From: Corallococcus sp. EGB
GTDB taxonomy: Bacteria; Myxococcota; Myxococcia; Myxococcales; Myxococcaceae
Direction: 5' to 3'
Assembly (NCBI RefSeq): GCF_019968905.1
Contig: NZ_CP079946.1
Span: forward strand, 5,146,001-5,210,000
DNA: 64,000 bases
Positions 16,778 to 25,360 of this stretch are shown piece by piece (positions within the stretch are counted from its first letter, which is position 1; every line of letters starts with the position of its first letter). The translations under genes were made by a program, and so were the position numbers. Under the pieces are notes generated by a model that worked only from the letters and a program-made list of their open reading frames with translations, was not told the DNA's origin and did no database searches.

Positions 16778-18881
16778 GCGCGGCCTCCCCTCCTCGCTCG
16801 TGGATCGGCGCCTCGGCGGCGTAGAGGTCCCAGAGCGCGCCCAGGAACAGGTGGCCGAAGCGGGCCATCACCTCGGCGCCCTCCACGCCTCCGCGCGACG
16901 AGCGCATGCTGGAGACCAGGCGGATCAGCTCCCGCATGCCCAGCACCAGGACGCCCGCGCCCACGACGGGGCCTCGCGCGTCCACGCCCTGGTGCAGGTA
17001 GCTGTAGAGGCGCGTGGTGTCGCGCCACAGGTCCGGCCCCGGGTCGTCGCGCAGCGTCTTCGTGCCGTCCAGGTAGTAGTCCTGGCCGTGCGCCTGGAAG
17101 CGCAGGCCGTAGGTCATGATCTTCGTGCGCGGGTCATCCGTGGCACGGAAGAGGTTGAAGCTCCCCTCGCGCACGGGGATGTCGAAGCCCAGCGGCTTGT
17201 ACTGCACGTGCGCCACCAGCCGGGCCGCGTGGTTCGCGTCGCGGATGAACGCCTCCATGTCGTCGATGGTGATGGTGCAGTGCATGGTGAAGGGCGTGGA
17301 GCGCCCGTCGTGGGCGCCCGCCTCGGGGTCGGTGGCGCCCATCGCGAGCGGGCCGGCCATCGTCTCGCGGAAGCTCAGGTCGTTGGCGGGTTCGGTCATC
17401 TGCGTGATCTCCGGGGTGAGGGGCAGGCCCTGGGCGTCCGCCACCGCGAGGTAGCGGCAGGCGTCCGAGTAGCCCTGGTCGACGAGCGTCGCGGCCGTGA
17501 CGCGGCCCGCGTAGACCTCCGGGTCCAGGGGCAGCGGGTGCTCGGGCTTGATGAGGTGCACGGTGATGGGCCGCGCGTGTCCCGGCACCTGCTCGCCCGC
17601 GAGGATGCGCGCGTTGAGCTCGCGCACCTGCTCCAGTTGGGCGAAGAGCGCGCCGTTCGCGCTCAGCTCGATCATGTGGACGTACTGGCGGAAGAAGCCG
17701 TGGTGGTACCGGGGCGTGTTGCCAATGCACCAGGCCACCCAGATTTCGTCCGCGCCCCGGCGGACGGCCTCCATCACGTTGGCGTCCTGGATCCACACCG
17801 AGTCGAGGAACAGGTGCCCGTCCCTCGCCACCGGGGGCAGGATGAGCGGCGGGGAGAGGCCGGCCACCAGCAGGTCGCGGTCCACGTCCGTGTGCGGAAT
17901 GGCCTCGTTCGTCTTCCGGGTGAAGTCGCAGACGTTGAAGGTGCCTGAACGCTCGCGATTCGCGCGGATGGCCTCCACGTCCACGCCCAGGTGCGGGAAG
18001 ACGCGCTGGGTGACGCCGTCCGCGTCCCCCACCGCCGCGAGCCCCCAGGGCCGCGAGCATTCATCCAGCGGCATCAGCGACACGAAGTCCTTCACGTCCA
18101 GCGTCCGCCACCGCTCGCACATCTGCGCGGGGGACAGGCCGGACAGCCACATCGCCAGGGTGATGATGCCGCCGGACGTGCCGTCCACATGGGCGAAGGA
18201 CAGCCGCGCGTCCGTCAGCGCGCGCACCACCCCCGCCTGCCACGCGACGCGAATGCCGCCGCCCGACAGCACCAGTGAACGCCGTGGCGCCTCCACCGGA
18301 GACGTCTGCCCGGGCGCGCTCGCACTGACGGCGGGCGGCGGCCTCGGAGGGAGCACCTCGCCCCGGGCCGCCTCCGCCACGCGCAGCGCGTTGACGGAGG
18401 GGCCGGCCAACTCTGGAGGCGCCACCTCCGCCCGGGGCTTGAGCACGGTGATGATCTGCTCGCGCTGGCGCAGCGAAGCGTAGAAGCCCAGCGCCAGCAC
18501 GGCGGCCACCGCGTCGAACGCGGCCAGGCTCAGCCCCAGCGGCGACATCAGGCCGCGCGCCACGGCGATGAGCACCAGCACGCACGACCCCACCTTCTGG
18601 AGGCCGGACCACAGGAAGGCGGCCTGGTTCTCGCGGGGCTCGTGCAGGCCATGCAGGAGCATGCAGCCGAACAGCACCAGGAACATGCCCATGAAGCGGA
18701 AGAAGTGCACGGGCGCGGCGGACGCATTCGCGTGCAGCAGGCGCAGCTCCGGCCCCGGGATGAACAACTGCGCCACGCCGAGCAAGACGGTCACCCACCC
18801 GACGACCGCGAGCGACCAGCGCCAGGGCCGCCCCTTGAAGCGCGCCTGGTGCTCCAGCCATCGCGACGCGGCCGGGCTCAT
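16761..18881 (-). CDS. membrane patatin-like phospholipase with an added C-terminal domain
   Basis: Protein of 706 residues from ATG 18881 (an in-frame start at 18914 is also possible). Several hydrophobic helices occupy residues 22-135. A patatin domain follows, with an oxyanion GGGIRVAWQAG (207-217) and nucleophile elbow GTSGG (Ser236). The catalytic Asp is probably D360 in LFLDSVW, where family members usually have DGG or DGA. From about 520 to 690 there is an extra beta-rich domain beginning ETMAGPLAMG, similar to a small domain I associate with GMC-type sterol oxidases and their hydrolase partners. Patatins cleave acyl groups from membrane lipids. The gene sits between a decarboxylase-fold gene and the GMC oxidoreductase gene. 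Confidence 0.85.
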   Translation of the reverse strand: MSPAASRWLEHQARFKGRPWRWSLAVVGWVTVLLGVAQLFIPGPELRLLHANASAAPVHFFRFMGMFLVLFGCMLLHGLHEPRENQAAFLWSGLQKVGSCVLVLIAVARGLMSPLGLSLAAFDAVAAVLALGFYASLRQREQIITVLKPRAEVAPPELAGPSVNALRVAEAARGEVLPPRPPPAVSASAPGQTSPVEAPRRSLVLSGGGIRVAWQAGVVRALTDARLSFAHVDGTSGGIITLAMWLSGLSPAQMCERWRTLDVKDFVSLMPLDECSRPWGLAAVGDADGVTQRVFPHLGVDVEAIRANRERSGTFNVCDFTRKTNEAIPHTDVDRDLLVAGLSPPLILPPVARDGHLFLDSVWIQDANVMEAVRRGADEIWVAWCIGNTPRYHHGFFRQYVHMIELSANGALFAQLEQVRELNARILAGEQVPGHARPITVHLIKPEHPLPLDPEVYAGRVTAATLVDQGYSDACRYLAVADAQGLPLTPEITQMTEPANDLSFRETMAGPLAMGATDPEAGAHDGRSTPFTMHCTITIDDMEAFIRDANHAARLVAHVQYKPLGFDIPVREGSFNLFRATDDPRTKIMTYGLRFQAHGQDYYLDGTKTLRDDPGPDLWRDTTRLYSYLHQGVDARGPVVGAGVLVLGMRELIRLVSSMRSSRGGVEGAEVMARFGHLFLGALWDLYAAEAPIHERGGEAAHEHDR

Positions 18882-18945
18882 GCGTGGGCCTCGCGGCGCG
18901 GAAACAGCAGGCACGCCTTCGCCAGCCCCAGGAGGCCGCCGCGCG

Positions 18946-19887
18946 TCATGGCCGCGCGTCCCCGCTCGGATGCGCGTCCGGCAGCGGCCCCTCGGTCTGG
19001 AGCACCTTCAGCGGTGCCCCAACCGACTCCGGCGGCGGCATGGGCGTCGGGTCCTGCCCCAGGTCCACCACGCTCCGGAGTCCTTCCGGGTACGTGTCCA
19101 GAGGCGGTGAGGGCTGGGTGAGGAACCACGACTCGAAGTGGTCATCCAGCACGCCGCTGGACGCCGGGAAGAAGCCGGTGAAGAACGGGCGCGGGGAGAT
19201 GCCCAGGGCGCGCAGCGCCTGCACGCGAGGGTGGTCTCCCAGCTCCAGCGTTCCCCGCGCCCGCCGCCCCACGCGGAAGGCGAACCGGCCGCGGAAGTAG
19301 AGGGTGGACTTCATCAGCATGCCCCGGAAGGCGCAGTAGTTCACCGCCGCCATCCGCAGCGGCAGCCACGCGAATCGCGGGCGCTCGATGCGCAAGCGCA
19401 CCGCCAGTTGGCCGCCCTCTTCGTAGCGGCTGCTCACGGAGCCGTCCTCCATGCGGAAGTCCAGCCGGGCCAGGTGCTTGGGCATGCCCCAGATGCCTTT
19501 GCCGCCCTTCACGGAGACCTCCGTGTTCACCGGCAGGTCCACCACGTACTGCCCCGCGCCGTAGCGCTTCTGGAACAGCAGCGGCAACAGGGGTGGCGCC
19601 AGCCTTCGGCCGTGCGTGCACGCGAGCGCGATGCTGAACTCGATGTATGCGCCGATGTCCGTCCGCAGGTAGTCGATGACGGAGAGGAGCAGCACGCTCC
19701 GGTCGCGCGACACGCGCAGCGGGTGCAGCTCGTTGCCGGGTAGCAGGCTCGCCGCGCGGCGGGCGTCCACGGTGAAGGCGGCCCACATCGCCGGGGCCCC
19801 CTTCGAGTCCACCGGCAGCACGTAGGGGATGTCATCCACCCGCGAGTAGCGGCCGGACTGTTGCTGGATCCGTCGAGGGAGGAACAT
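18946..19887 (-). CDS. acetoacetate-decarboxylase-fold protein
   Basis: Protein of 313 residues. The fold is shown by GAYIEFSIALACTHG, VDLPVNTEVSVKGGKGIWGM and the PKHLARLDF segment. Lys137 in GMPKHLA corresponds to the Schiff-base lysine of acetoacetate decarboxylases, so the key residue is present. Many relatives outside clostridia act on other keto acids or as aldolase-dehydratases, and the true substrate is not known. No signal peptide is seen. It lies 13 bases downstream of the alpha/beta-hydrolase gene and 64 bases upstream of the patatin start, within one operon. An association of this fold with GMC oxidases and hydrolases also occurs in Actinobacteria, as far as I recall. Confidence 0.85.
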   Translation of the reverse strand: MFLPRRIQQQSGRYSRVDDIPYVLPVDSKGAPAMWAAFTVDARRAASLLPGNELHPLRVSRDRSVLLLSVIDYLRTDIGAYIEFSIALACTHGRRLAPPLLPLLFQKRYGAGQYVVDLPVNTEVSVKGGKGIWGMPKHLARLDFRMEDGSVSSRYEEGGQLAVRLRIERPRFAWLPLRMAAVNYCAFRGMLMKSTLYFRGRFAFRVGRRARGTLELGDHPRVQALRALGISPRPFFTGFFPASSGVLDDHFESWFLTQPSPPLDTYPEGLRSVVDLGQDPTPMPPPESVGAPLKVLQTEGPLPDAHPSGDARP

Positions 19888-19900
19888 GGCAGGCCTTTCG

Positions 19901-20962
19901 TCAGTGGGTTGCCCGGGGGCGATCCAGCTCTTCGAGGATGAGGGGGAACACGTCCTGCGACGCGCGCTTGCCCATGAAGACGTCCAGGTGGCCGTAGCCC
20001 GGCAGGACGTGCAGCGCGTGCCGGCCCGGGTGGAAGTGCTCCAGGTGTTCGAAGCTGCGGCGCTGGCTCTCCGCGAGGAAGCAGCGGTTCTCCTCGCCCG
20101 CGAACAAGACGAAGCGCGCGTCCGTCTGGGGCTCGCGCACGCCCAGGTCCTCCGGCAGCGCGCGCATGCCCTCCACCGGCACGAGGCGGCCGGCGCGCAC
20201 GCACGCGTCCATCTGGCGGAAGAAGCTGAAGGGCACCGGGCCGAACTCGTGCTGGAGCCAGTCGTGCGTCTGGGCGTTGAGGTTCTCGTGGCGCCACAGC
20301 ACCGGGAAGCCCGTGCCGTAGGTGAAGCTGGTCCAGCGGCAGACCAGGTTCTCGCACTCGTGATGCGTGGCCTGGACCACGCGCGTCAGCATCCGGGCCG
20401 TGCGCGTGGGGCCGCCGTAGGCCCACTGCGGATCCAGGTACGGCGTCAGGTGCGAGACCAGCGGCGCGGCATGGTGCAACTTCAGCTTCGCGGTCGCGGG
20501 CACCACCGGGTGCAGCGACACCGCGTTGCTGAGGATGAGGTCCACCTCCGGCAGCAGCCCCGCCACCGCGGCCATGGTGAAGCTGGTGGAGCCCTGGCAG
20601 TGGATGATGGCCTTGACCGTGTCCGCGCCCGTCCTCTCCCGCACGGTGCGGATGGCGGGCGGGTGATCCAGGACGGCGGCCTGGTCCAACGTCCACTCGG
20701 CCGGCTCCACGTCCATGCTGGCGCGCCAGTTCTCCAGCCACACGTCGTAGCCGTCATCTATCAGCGCATCCACCACGGTCTGGCGCACCGGCGCGCGGAA
20801 GATGTTCCCGCGCACGCCAGCCCCGTGCACCAGCACCACCGGCCCCTTGTCCGCCCTATCGAGGCCGCTCAGGTGCACCAGGTGCAGCGCACGCCCGTCC
20901 CCCGCGAGGAAGGGAACAATCTCCTCGGAGTAGCGAGTCGCATGGATGGTTTCCGCGGGCAT
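19901..20962 (-). CDS. alpha/beta hydrolase heading the lipid-modification operon
   Basis: Protein of 353 residues from ATG 20962. The fold is shown by GPVVLVHGAGVRGNIF (oxyanion region, HGAG at 46-49), GYDVWLENWRAS and the strand-elbow AIIHCQGSTSFTMAA (Ser125 the likely nucleophile). The late acid-histidine part is RFVLFAGEENRCF and HVLPGYGHLDVFMG. The elbow departs from the usual GxSxG, reading CxGSTS, as in some lipase- and PHA-depolymerase-like relatives. It is probably cytoplasmic. It opens the operon, whose divergent partner at 21120 shares a 157-bp promoter region. An ester- or lactone-cleaving role on a lipid or sterol side chain is inference. Confidence 0.85.
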   Translation of the reverse strand: MPAETIHATRYSEEIVPFLAGDGRALHLVHLSGLDRADKGPVVLVHGAGVRGNIFRAPVRQTVVDALIDDGYDVWLENWRASMDVEPAEWTLDQAAVLDHPPAIRTVRERTGADTVKAIIHCQGSTSFTMAAVAGLLPEVDLILSNAVSLHPVVPATAKLKLHHAAPLVSHLTPYLDPQWAYGGPTRTARMLTRVVQATHHECENLVCRWTSFTYGTGFPVLWRHENLNAQTHDWLQHEFGPVPFSFFRQMDACVRAGRLVPVEGMRALPEDLGVREPQTDARFVLFAGEENRCFLAESQRRSFEHLEHFHPGRHALHVLPGYGHLDVFMGKRASQDVFPLILEELDRPRATH

Positions 20963-21119
20963 GACGACGTCCCCCACACCGCAAACGTTGGGCGGTGCGA
21001 GGGAGGCGACAACCGGCGCGCAATCCCGCCCGAGGCACCGCTCGCCGCGGCTGACAGGGCTCACGGACGACGGCGCGGCGCTGCCCTGTCACTCCGCCCA
21101 CATCCGCCCGCGGAGTGCT

Positions 21120-21479
21120 ATGCGTGAAGGCATGGACGCGGACACGGGCTGGAGCGACTACGAGGGCGGCGTGACGCTTGGGGGCATGGGCGGTCAGGGT
21201 GGCACCATCGTGCGGGACGAGGGCCTCCACGGCCTCTTGCGACTGACCTATGAAGCAGATGACTCGCGCTCCTTCCACGTCGTCACCTGCGGCATCTCCG
21301 GGTGGCTGGTGCATCCGCGCTTCTTCGACAACGCGGCGGACGCGCTCCACGCCTTCGAGTCCATGAAGCCCGCGCTGGAAGAGCTGGGCGCGAAGCTTCC
21401 CGAGGGCGGACCAAGGTCCCCGGCGGACGGACGGGCCGCGGGTCCACTGCTCGCCGCCTTCCGCGTGCGCTATTCCTGA
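21120..21479 (+). CDS. small conserved protein, unknown function
   Basis: Protein of 119 residues from ATG 21120, supported by GGAG five bases upstream; a second ATG at 21132 is possible. It has a beta-rich middle (GLHGLLRLTYEADDSRSFHV, VTCGISGWLVHPRFF) and a helix NAADALHAFESMKPALEEL. There is no signal peptide or metal motif, and I do not recognise the family. It diverges from the lipid operon. Two hairpins separate it from the dioxygenase gene, so it may be its own transcription unit. Confidence 0.72.
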   Translation: MREGMDADTGWSDYEGGVTLGGMGGQGGTIVRDEGLHGLLRLTYEADDSRSFHVVTCGISGWLVHPRFFDNAADALHAFESMKPALEELGAKLPEGGPRSPADGRAAGPLLAAFRVRYS

Positions 21480-21534
21480 GTCGCGGTCCTGCCGCGCAAG
21501 GATTGCTTAAGGTTCTCCCGAGATAACCCGGTTC

Positions 21535-21558
21535 GCCGTCCGGTCAGCCCCGGACGGC
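21535..21558. repeat. 9-bp inverted repeat, first of two tandem hairpins
   Basis: GCCGTCCGG and CCGGACGGC pair perfectly around a 6-base loop. It lies 55 bases after the 21120 gene and 56 bases before the dioxygenase start. There is no T-run, so a classical terminator is not shown. Confidence 0.45.
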
Positions 21559-21563
21559 CCCGC

Positions 21564-21583
21564 GGGCGGCATCTCCGCCGCCC
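21564..21583. repeat. 7-bp inverted repeat, second of two tandem hairpins
   Basis: GGGCGGC and GCCGCCC pair perfectly around ATCTCC, five bases after the previous hairpin. If the transcript covers both, they would form consecutive leader hairpins about 30 bases before the dioxygenase start codon. Confidence 0.4.
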
Positions 21584-21613
21584 CTGGCTCCCGAGTTCCC
21601 GGAGGAACCCCGC

Positions 21614-22633
21614 ATGAAGTGCGAATCCCCTCATCAGGACCTCTCCCCCAAGATCATCACGCGCCGGAGCATCCTGCGCGGCATTGGCCTGTCGCTGGCC
21701 GCGGCCCCCATGGCGAAGCTGCTGGTCGCCTGCGGTGGCGACGACGACACGACGGGCGGCGACACGAACAGCAACACCGATGCGGGCACGGGCGCGGACT
21801 CCGGCGTGGCGGCCCCGGGCTTCTGGGCCACGGGCGGCACCGCGGCGATGACAGCCGCCGCCGCGTATCCGGATCCGTTCGCGTCCGGCCTGGGCACGGT
21901 GTGCAATCTCACCTGTGAGGCCACGCTGGGGCCCTGCTACGCGACCACGGTGGACCGCAAGGACATCAGTGAGGGTCATGACGGCCTGCCGGTGCGCCTG
22001 GCCTTCCTCGTCGTGGACGAGGCGTGCAAGCCCATCCCGGGCGCCACGGTGGACATCTGGCACGCGGGGCCGGAGGGCCTGTACTCCGGCGAGGACGCGA
22101 TCGACTTCTGCACGTCCGGTGACGCGACGGCCCGCGCGGCGCGGTGGTTCCGCGGCGTGCAGACCACGGACGCCAACGGGCGCGTGGACTTCGACACGTG
22201 CTTCCCCGGTTGGTACAGCAGCCGCACCATTCACATCCACTTCACGGTGCGGGTGAACGGCCAGGAGTTCGTCACGTCCCAGCTGTTCTTTGACGACTCG
22301 ACGAGCGACGACATCGTCAACAACCAGCCGCTCTACAACACCCGCGGCGCGCGCGACACGACCAACCAGAACGACACGGTGGTCTCCGGGGACGCAGTGG
22401 GCGACTACCTCTTCGCCACGCAGCGCATGTCGGACGGCGCGATGCTGGCGTCCAAGACGCTGGTCATCCGCTCCTCCCTGGGCAGCGCGAACTGCGCCAT
22501 GCCGGGCGGCAGCGGCGGTGGCGGTGGCCCTGGTGGTCCCCCGCCGGGCGGGGATGGTGGCATGGGTCCCCCACCTGGCTGGGATGGCGGCATGGGGCCT
22601 CCGCCGCCGGGCTTCGACAGCGGCATGCCCTGA
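21614..22633 (+). CDS. Tat-exported intradiol ring-cleavage dioxygenase-like lipoprotein
   Basis: Protein of 339 residues. The N terminus has a twin-arginine signal (ITRRSILRGIGLSLAAAP) ending in a lipobox LVAC (Cys40). The mature enzyme domain resembles protocatechuate 3,4-dioxygenase: GPCYA (Tyr109), TVDIWHAGPEGLYSG, GVQTTDANGRVDFDTCFPGW, then Tyr201, His207 and His209 in YSSRTIHIHF. All four predicted iron ligands are present. The C-terminal 45 residues are Gly/Pro/Met-rich, with GGMGPPPGW and GGMGPPPPGF repeats. Extracellular members of this family in other bacteria have unknown substrates. A two-component system follows 62 bases later and may share its regulation. Confidence 0.87.
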   Translation: MKCESPHQDLSPKIITRRSILRGIGLSLAAAPMAKLLVACGGDDDTTGGDTNSNTDAGTGADSGVAAPGFWATGGTAAMTAAAAYPDPFASGLGTVCNLTCEATLGPCYATTVDRKDISEGHDGLPVRLAFLVVDEACKPIPGATVDIWHAGPEGLYSGEDAIDFCTSGDATARAARWFRGVQTTDANGRVDFDTCFPGWYSSRTIHIHFTVRVNGQEFVTSQLFFDDSTSDDIVNNQPLYNTRGARDTTNQNDTVVSGDAVGDYLFATQRMSDGAMLASKTLVIRSSLGSANCAMPGGSGGGGGPGGPPPGGDGGMGPPPGWDGGMGPPPPGFDSGMP

Positions 22634-22695
22634 ACTAGGGTGAGACGGCCCTCCGGAGTCCTCCGGGGTGGAGTGCCCGAAGGGAGGCATGGCGC

Positions 22696-23370
22696 ATGGG
22701 CGACCGCATCCTGCTGGTGGAGGATGACGACCAGCTCGGGTCCCAGATTGTCGGGCACCTGCGCGGCGCGGGCTTCGAGCCCGTGTGGTGGCGCGAGGGC
22801 CGGATGCTCGTGTCCGGCGAACTGCCGGACGTGAGCCTCGTGGTGTTGGACCTGATGCTCCCGGGCACCTATGGCCTGGACATGCTCAAGGCGCTGAGGA
22901 CCTTCTCGGAGGTCCCGGTGCTCATCCTGAGCGCGCGCAATGACACGCTGGACAAGGTCCGGGCGCTGAAGCTGGGCGCGGACGACTACATGACCAAGCC
23001 CTTCTGGCCGGAGGAGCTGGTCGAGCGCGTGCGCGCGCGCCTGCGCCGCCCCACGCTGCAGAAGGAGCAGGCGGTGGTGGAGGTGGGGCCCCTGCGCATC
23101 GACCTGCAGGGGCACATGGTGCAGGTGCAGGGGCGGCCTGTGGAGCTCACGCGGGTGGAGTTCGAGCTGCTCGCGGCGCTGGCGCGCAGGCAGCAGGAGG
23201 CGGTGACGCGGCAGTGGCTGGTGGAGCACGTGTTGGATCCGGAGCGTGAGGGCACCGAGCGCACGCTGGACGTCCACGTGTCGCGGCTCCGGCGCAAGCT
23301 GGGGCCGGTGAAGTGCGTGGAGACGGTGTGGGGCGTGGGCTACCGGCTGGTGCCCGGGGAGGCTGCGTGA
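22696..23370 (+). CDS. OmpR-family response regulator
   Basis: Protein of 224 residues. The receiver domain has the acidic pocket (LLVEDDDQ), phospho-acceptor Asp52 in VVLDLMLPG, and Lys101 in MTKPFWPEE. The C-terminal winged helix ends with ERTLDVHVSRLRRKLGPVK and TVWGVGYRLV. It should bind DNA after phosphorylation by the kinase encoded next to it. Its stop codon overlaps the GTG start of that kinase gene (GTGA), so the two are translationally coupled. The target could include the adjacent dioxygenase gene, but no operator was identified. Confidence 0.95.
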   Translation: MGDRILLVEDDDQLGSQIVGHLRGAGFEPVWWREGRMLVSGELPDVSLVVLDLMLPGTYGLDMLKALRTFSEVPVLILSARNDTLDKVRALKLGADDYMTKPFWPEELVERVRARLRRPTLQKEQAVVEVGPLRIDLQGHMVQVQGRPVELTRVEFELLAALARRQQEAVTRQWLVEHVLDPEREGTERTLDVHVSRLRRKLGPVKCVETVWGVGYRLVPGEAA

Positions 23371-24914
23371 AGCTGCGGTTGCGGCTGGCACTCACGGCGG
23401 TAGCGGTGACGGTGCCCGCGGTGTTCGCGCTGGTGCAGGTGGAGCACTCGGTGCGCCGCCGCACCACGGACGAAGTCATCATCGCTTCCACGCTGTCGCA
23501 GATGCAGTCCGGAGGACGCGAGCGCTGCGAGGCCGCGCCCGAGACCTGGATGGTCCGCCCCCGCTCGCAGCGTCCTCCCTGGGAGCGCGAGGGCCCGCCC
23601 GAGGGCAACAGCGGCCCGCCTTCGGGAGCCGTCGCGCCAAACGAGCCGCCGGGAAACGGCCCCGGGAGGGGAGGACCGAGCCTCGGGGACGAGGGCCCCT
23701 TCCGGCTGGGAGCCCGGGGCCCGATGGGACGCCGCCTACCGCCGTTGAGCCTCTATCCCTTCGACGGGCAGTTCGTTTCGCGAAACCCGCAGGCCCCCAC
23801 GGTGGACGAAGAGCTGCGCAAGGGCGTGCAGGACGACGGCGTGGGGGTGCGCCGCTACTCGAAGACGGACGGCGCGCTGGTGCAGGACCTGCTGTTGCGC
23901 ATGCCCTGGGATGGAGGGCCGTGCGAGTACGTGCTCGCGCGTCGCGTGGAGCCTCCGGGGTCACCGGAGGTGGGGCTGCCGCCGCTGTACGTCTGGGGCG
24001 TGCCCACACTGCTCCTCCTGTCCGCGATGGTGGTGGCGCTGGGGCCGGTAGTGCAGCGCTTGCGCCGCCTGACGGAGGAGGTACGCGCGTCGTCAGGCAG
24101 CGGCTACGAGCAGCCGGTGACGGTGACTGGCAGCGACGAGATCGCGGAGCTGGCCAGGGCCTTCCAGCAGGCGCGAGCGGAGATTCAAGCACGGATGGCG
24201 CAGCAGCAGGCGCGCGAGCAGACGCTGCGCGACTTCCTGGCGAACACCACGCACGACGTGATGACCCCGCTCACAGTGTTGCAGGGGCACCTGGCCGCGA
24301 TGCAGCAGCGGATGAGCGCGGGTCAGCCGCTGGAGTCGGGCCTGATGCTGTCCGCGATGAGCGAAGCCCACTACATGGCCTCGCTGGTGCACAGCCTGGG
24401 AGCGGCGGCGAGGCTGGAGGCAGGATCCCCGCAGGTGCTGCACGCGCCGGTAGACCTGAACGCGTTGGTTTCGCGAGTGCTGGGCCGGCACCAGCCCATC
24501 GCGAGGCCGCAGCGCATCTCGTTGGAGAGCGGAGTGCCGGCGACGCCCACCTGGGTGATGGGTGACGAGACGCTGCTGGAGCAGGCGGTGAGCAACGTGG
24601 TGCTCAACGGCATCCGTTACGGGCGCGAGGACGGCCACGTGGCGGTGGTGCTGGCGACGACGCGCCAGCAGACGTTCCAGCTGAGGGTCATCGACGACGG
24701 GCCAGGCATCTCCGAGGAGGAGCGATCGAGGATCCTGGAGCGCCGCTTCCGAGGCAACTCGGCCCGCACGAGGGAGCCGCAAGGTCAGGGCCTGGGACTG
24801 CACATCGTGCACAACGTGGTGGAGCTGCACGGCTGGAAGATGAACCTGGCCCCGTCGGAATACGGAGGCCTGGAGGTTGCCTTCACGGGCCCGCTGATGT
24901 CCCCTCCCGAGTGA
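23367..24914 (+). CDS. membrane sensor histidine kinase
   Basis: Protein of 515 residues from a GTG that overlaps the regulator's stop. One N-terminal helix (LALTAVAVTVPAVFALVQ) and a second around LPPLYVWGVPTLLLLSAMV bracket a sensor region of about 180 residues rich in Pro, Gly and Arg. A HAMP-like linker leads to the dimerisation helix with NTTHDVMTPL (His296). The ATPase region has LNGIRYG (Asn414), DDGPGISEEE and QGLGLHIVHN. All catalytic boxes are intact. The low-complexity, proline-rich sensor part is unusual and gives no hint of ligand. Its partner is the upstream response regulator. Confidence 0.93.
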   Translation: MKLRLRLALTAVAVTVPAVFALVQVEHSVRRRTTDEVIIASTLSQMQSGGRERCEAAPETWMVRPRSQRPPWEREGPPEGNSGPPSGAVAPNEPPGNGPGRGGPSLGDEGPFRLGARGPMGRRLPPLSLYPFDGQFVSRNPQAPTVDEELRKGVQDDGVGVRRYSKTDGALVQDLLLRMPWDGGPCEYVLARRVEPPGSPEVGLPPLYVWGVPTLLLLSAMVVALGPVVQRLRRLTEEVRASSGSGYEQPVTVTGSDEIAELARAFQQARAEIQARMAQQQAREQTLRDFLANTTHDVMTPLTVLQGHLAAMQQRMSAGQPLESGLMLSAMSEAHYMASLVHSLGAAARLEAGSPQVLHAPVDLNALVSRVLGRHQPIARPQRISLESGVPATPTWVMGDETLLEQAVSNVVLNGIRYGREDGHVAVVLATTRQQTFQLRVIDDGPGISEEERSRILERRFRGNSARTREPQGQGLGLHIVHNVVELHGWKMNLAPSEYGGLEVAFTGPLMSPPE

Positions 24915-24994
24915 CAGGCGGCACCTGGGACCCTGGCCACGGGTTGGAAGAGGAGGCAGCGGTTCCGGAGGCTCGACGAACTCCCCCTGCATGT

Positions 24995-25267
24995 GTCGGC
25001 ACTGTTCGAGGAGGCCCAGTCCTGGGCCAGGACGAACTCGGGTCCACATGGCGCCCACAGCCACCATCTCCGCCCGAAGCCGGGAGGCAGGCCGTACGCC
25101 TTGTAATAGCCCTCCACGTCCTTCTCCTCGAAGTTCGGAGTGCCCAGAATGGCCAGGTCAGACAGCGCGAACCTGCGGTGCCCACCGCGCGAAGTAGGGC
25201 AAGGCTGAGAGTCAGGACCTGCGGAAAGGAAGGCGGCCCGCGCTCCAAGGTACGCATCGGCACGAGC
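24995..25267 (-). pseudogene. gene remnant, unknown family
   Basis: The minus-strand frame encodes protein-like sequence such as RRFALSDLAILGTPNFEEKD and VEGYYKAYGLPPGFG, then RRWWLWAPCGPEFVLAQDW. It has no ATG or GTG before residue 50 and is preceded by a stop at 25268-25270. Toward 24914 it runs into the end of the kinase gene on the other strand and loses protein character. It looks like the middle of a decayed gene. I do not recognise the family. Confidence 0.5.
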
Positions 25268-25360
25268 CTACCCGCTGGACGTGTCGGCTACCTCAGCGCG
25301 ACCAACTCACCACGAAGTCCACGACTCCAGGCTCAATAGCTCCAGCCTCGCCACGAGCCA

